This document shows, piece by piece, positions 62,322 through 64,000 of a DNA stretch of 64,000 nt (positions are counted from its first letter, which is position 1; every line of letters starts with the position of its first letter). A program made the position numbers and the translations under genes. This stretch comes from Anaerolineales bacterium. GTDB taxonomy: Bacteria; Chloroflexota; Anaerolineae; Anaerolineales; Villigracilaceae. The notes under the pieces were generated by a model. The model was not told where the DNA came from. It saw only the letters and a list, made by a program, of their open reading frames with translations, and made no database searches. The DNA lies in contig JAEURJ010000014.1 in the NCBI GenBank assembly GCA_016789305.1, positions 124,001 through 188,000 of the forward strand, read 5' to 3'.

Positions 62322-64000
62322 ATGAACAAGATAGTGAATGATTTTTCAATTACAGTTGGCACCAAGAACGGCTCCGGCAGTTCAACCGCCAACAATACCA
62401 TCCTGCGATCAATCTTCAAGATGGGCATTCCGGTATCCGGCAAGAACCTGTTCCCTTCCAATATCCAGGGATTGCCGACCTGGTATACCATTCGCGCAAA
62501 CAAGGATGGATTCATTGCACGGCAGGACACAAATGATATCGTGATCGCCATTAATCCTGATTCGTTCGCGAAAGACCTGGCATCTGTTACGCCGGGTGGA
62601 GCATTCTTCTACTCCGACGATATCAAGCAACCCATCACGCGCGTGGACGTGGCGATCTATCCGATGCCGATCAAAGCCATTGTGCGCAATGACCCGAATG
62701 TGCCAAGCGATTTTCGTGATCTTGTAGGCAACATGGTTTACGTGGGTGTACTTGCTCAAATGATCAACATGGACCTGGAAAAAATACTTGCTGCGCTTAC
62801 CTTCCATTTCAAGGGAAAACAAAAGCCCATCGACATGAACTTCAACGCGGTCAAGGCCGGCGCGGAATATGCAAAGACCAGCCTCGAAAAGAAAGATCCT
62901 TTTTATCTTGAACCGATGAATAAGACCGATGGGCTGATCATGGCGGATGGCAACACCGCCGCTGCCATTGGCTCCATCTTTGGTGGTGTGCAATTTGCAG
63001 CCTGGTATCCGATCACTCCAGCGTCTTCCCTTGCTGAAAGCGTGATCGATTATTTACCCGTTCTTCGCAAACGCGAAGATGGAAAGAAAACCTATGCCAT
63101 CGTGCAGGCGGAAGATGAACTTGCCGCACTCGGCATGACTGTGGGTGCAGGCTGGGCCGGCCTGCGAGCCATGACCTCGACCTCCGGACCTGGTCTTTCC
63201 TTGATGACAGAATTTGCAGGTTTGGCGTATTACGCTGAAATTCCCGTTGTGGTTTGGGATGTGCAGCGCATCGGCCCCAGCACCGGTTTACCCACCCGCA
63301 CCTCGCAGGGCGATTTGACCTTTACCTATCACATCGGACATGGTGACTCGCACTCCGTCATCCTGTTGCCCGGTGATATTTCAGAATGTTTTGATTTCGG
63401 CTGGCAATCTCTTGACCTCGCTGAACGCATTCAAACCCCCGTTTTCGTTTTGAGCGACCTCGATATGGGTATGAATCAATGGATGAGCAAGCCTTTCCAA
63501 TATCCTGAAACTCCGATGGATCGCGGAAAAGTGCTTTGGGAAAATGATCTCGAAGAGATCAAAGGCAATTGGGGACGTTATCTCGACAAGGATGGCGATG
63601 GCATTCCCTATCGAACCATCCCCGGCAACAAGCATCCGATGAGTGCATATTTCACCCGCGGCACCGGCCATGATGAATACGCCAAATACACGGAAGATTC
63701 AACCATGTACATTAAGAACATGGAACGCTTGAAATCCAAACATTACAACGCGCAGAAATTCATGCCGAAGCCAATATTACATTCCGTGAAAGGCGCAACG
63801 GTCGGCATCATTGCCTTCGGTTCGACGGAGAATGCAATTCTGGAAGCGCAATATCAGATCGAGAAGGAACATGGCATCAAAGCAGACTTCCTGCGTATTC
63901 GCGCCATTCCATTTACGGAAGAAGTGACAAAGTTCATCGAAAAGTACGATCAGATCTTCGTTGTGGAGATGAACCGCGATGCACAAATGCAACAGATCCT
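62322..64000 (+). CDS. korA: 2-oxoacid:acceptor oxidoreductase subunit alpha (KorA-type), 3' end outside the window
   Basis: About 559 residues are visible from the ATG at 62322 with TGAGGAG five bases upstream. The N-terminal gamma-like domain (SITVGTKNGSGSSTANNTILRSIFKMG) is fused to the alpha part (DGLIMADGNTAAAIGSIFGG, AWYPITPASSLAESV, AEDELAALGMTVGAGWAGLR, TSTSGPGLSLM). It should form 2-oxoglutarate or other 2-oxoacid:ferredoxin oxidoreductase with a beta subunit beyond the edge. The frame is intact to the edge. Confidence 0.92.
   Translation, partial: MNKIVNDFSITVGTKNGSGSSTANNTILRSIFKMGIPVSGKNLFPSNIQGLPTWYTIRANKDGFIARQDTNDIVIAINPDSFAKDLASVTPGGAFFYSDDIKQPITRVDVAIYPMPIKAIVRNDPNVPSDFRDLVGNMVYVGVLAQMINMDLEKILAALTFHFKGKQKPIDMNFNAVKAGAEYAKTSLEKKDPFYLEPMNKTDGLIMADGNTAAAIGSIFGGVQFAAWYPITPASSLAESVIDYLPVLRKREDGKKTYAIVQAEDELAALGMTVGAGWAGLRAMTSTSGPGLSLMTEFAGLAYYAEIPVVVWDVQRIGPSTGLPTRTSQGDLTFTYHIGHGDSHSVILLPGDISECFDFGWQSLDLAERIQTPVFVLSDLDMGMNQWMSKPFQYPETPMDRGKVLWENDLEEIKGNWGRYLDKDGDGIPYRTIPGNKHPMSAYFTRGTGHDEYAKYTEDSTMYIKNMERLKSKHYNAQKFMPKPILHSVKGATVGIIAFGSTENAILEAQYQIEKEHGIKADFLRIRAIPFTEEVTKFIEKYDQIFVVEMNRDAQMQQI

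Overview
The window reads like a moderate-GC chromosome segment from Chloroflexota, most probably an Anaerolineae-type bacterium. This is inference from protein style: threonine/alanine-rich lipoprotein linkers after the lipobox, MalFG-type sugar transporters without an ATPase gene, a thioredoxin-domain YyaL protein, an EF-P with arginine at the loop tip, and several conserved proteins I associate with this group. There is one tRNA (Arg, TCT). There is no rRNA and no CRISPR array. Both edges cut genes: a GGDEF diguanylate cyclase on the left and a 2-oxoacid:acceptor oxidoreductase alpha subunit on the right.

Layout. (1) 1-4.2 kb: the diguanylate cyclase, then a four-gene cassette in which two phosphoribosyltransferase-like proteins flank two membrane proteins. 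(2) 4.2-11.6 kb: an HU-like protein, a six-unit array of palindromes with an exact 22-bp period, then a restriction-type operon (two adenine-methylase-like proteins, a GIY-YIG/T5orf172-helicase fusion, a DUF262-DUF1524 GmrSD-like nuclease). (3) 11.6-20.7 kb: an unusual array of small genes, all on the plus strand: three toxin-antitoxin-type pairs, two GIY-YIG proteins, an ASCH-like protein, three KOW proteins and two near-identical coiled-coil/TM proteins. Recurring structured intergenic segments separate them, and two DUF7662-type paralogues bracket the array. (4) 20.8-23.2 kb: a DinG/XPD-type helicase with an N-terminal nuclease-like domain. (5) 23.3-46.5 kb: sugar and sugar-acid utilisation. 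A LacI regulator precedes an ABC transporter and a GH31 alpha-xylosidase-like enzyme. A GntR/FadR regulator then precedes an SDR, a cupin, a second ABC transporter, a Gfo/Idh oxidoreductase, a TPP-dependent E1 alpha/beta pair, a solute-binding-like protein without signal peptide, and a VOC protein. Next come UxaE, a mannonate-type SDR, a LarA-like nickel epimerase and gluconokinase. (6) 46.7-64 kb: housekeeping genes (YyaL, MgtC, TatA, FabH, FabF, EF-P, MogA, Lon, Hsp20, tRNA-Arg, a lipoprotein cytochrome c, a GntR regulator, KorA).

How the genes may work together. The best supported metabolic idea is a hexuronate route without a dehydratase. UxaE would interconvert tagaturonate and fructuronate, the SDR would reduce fructuronate to mannonate, the LarA homologue (DHTR, H164, K174 and H190 all present) would epimerise mannonate to gluconate, and GntK would make 6-phosphogluconate. 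The gene order matches the reaction order. In the accessory region, hairpins with an invariant 7-nt loop and different but complementary stems recur between small genes. This suggests a structured DNA or RNA element linked to how the array was assembled. Several operons (1341, 12892, 14200) have a -10 box exactly 6 nt before the start codon and are probably leaderless.
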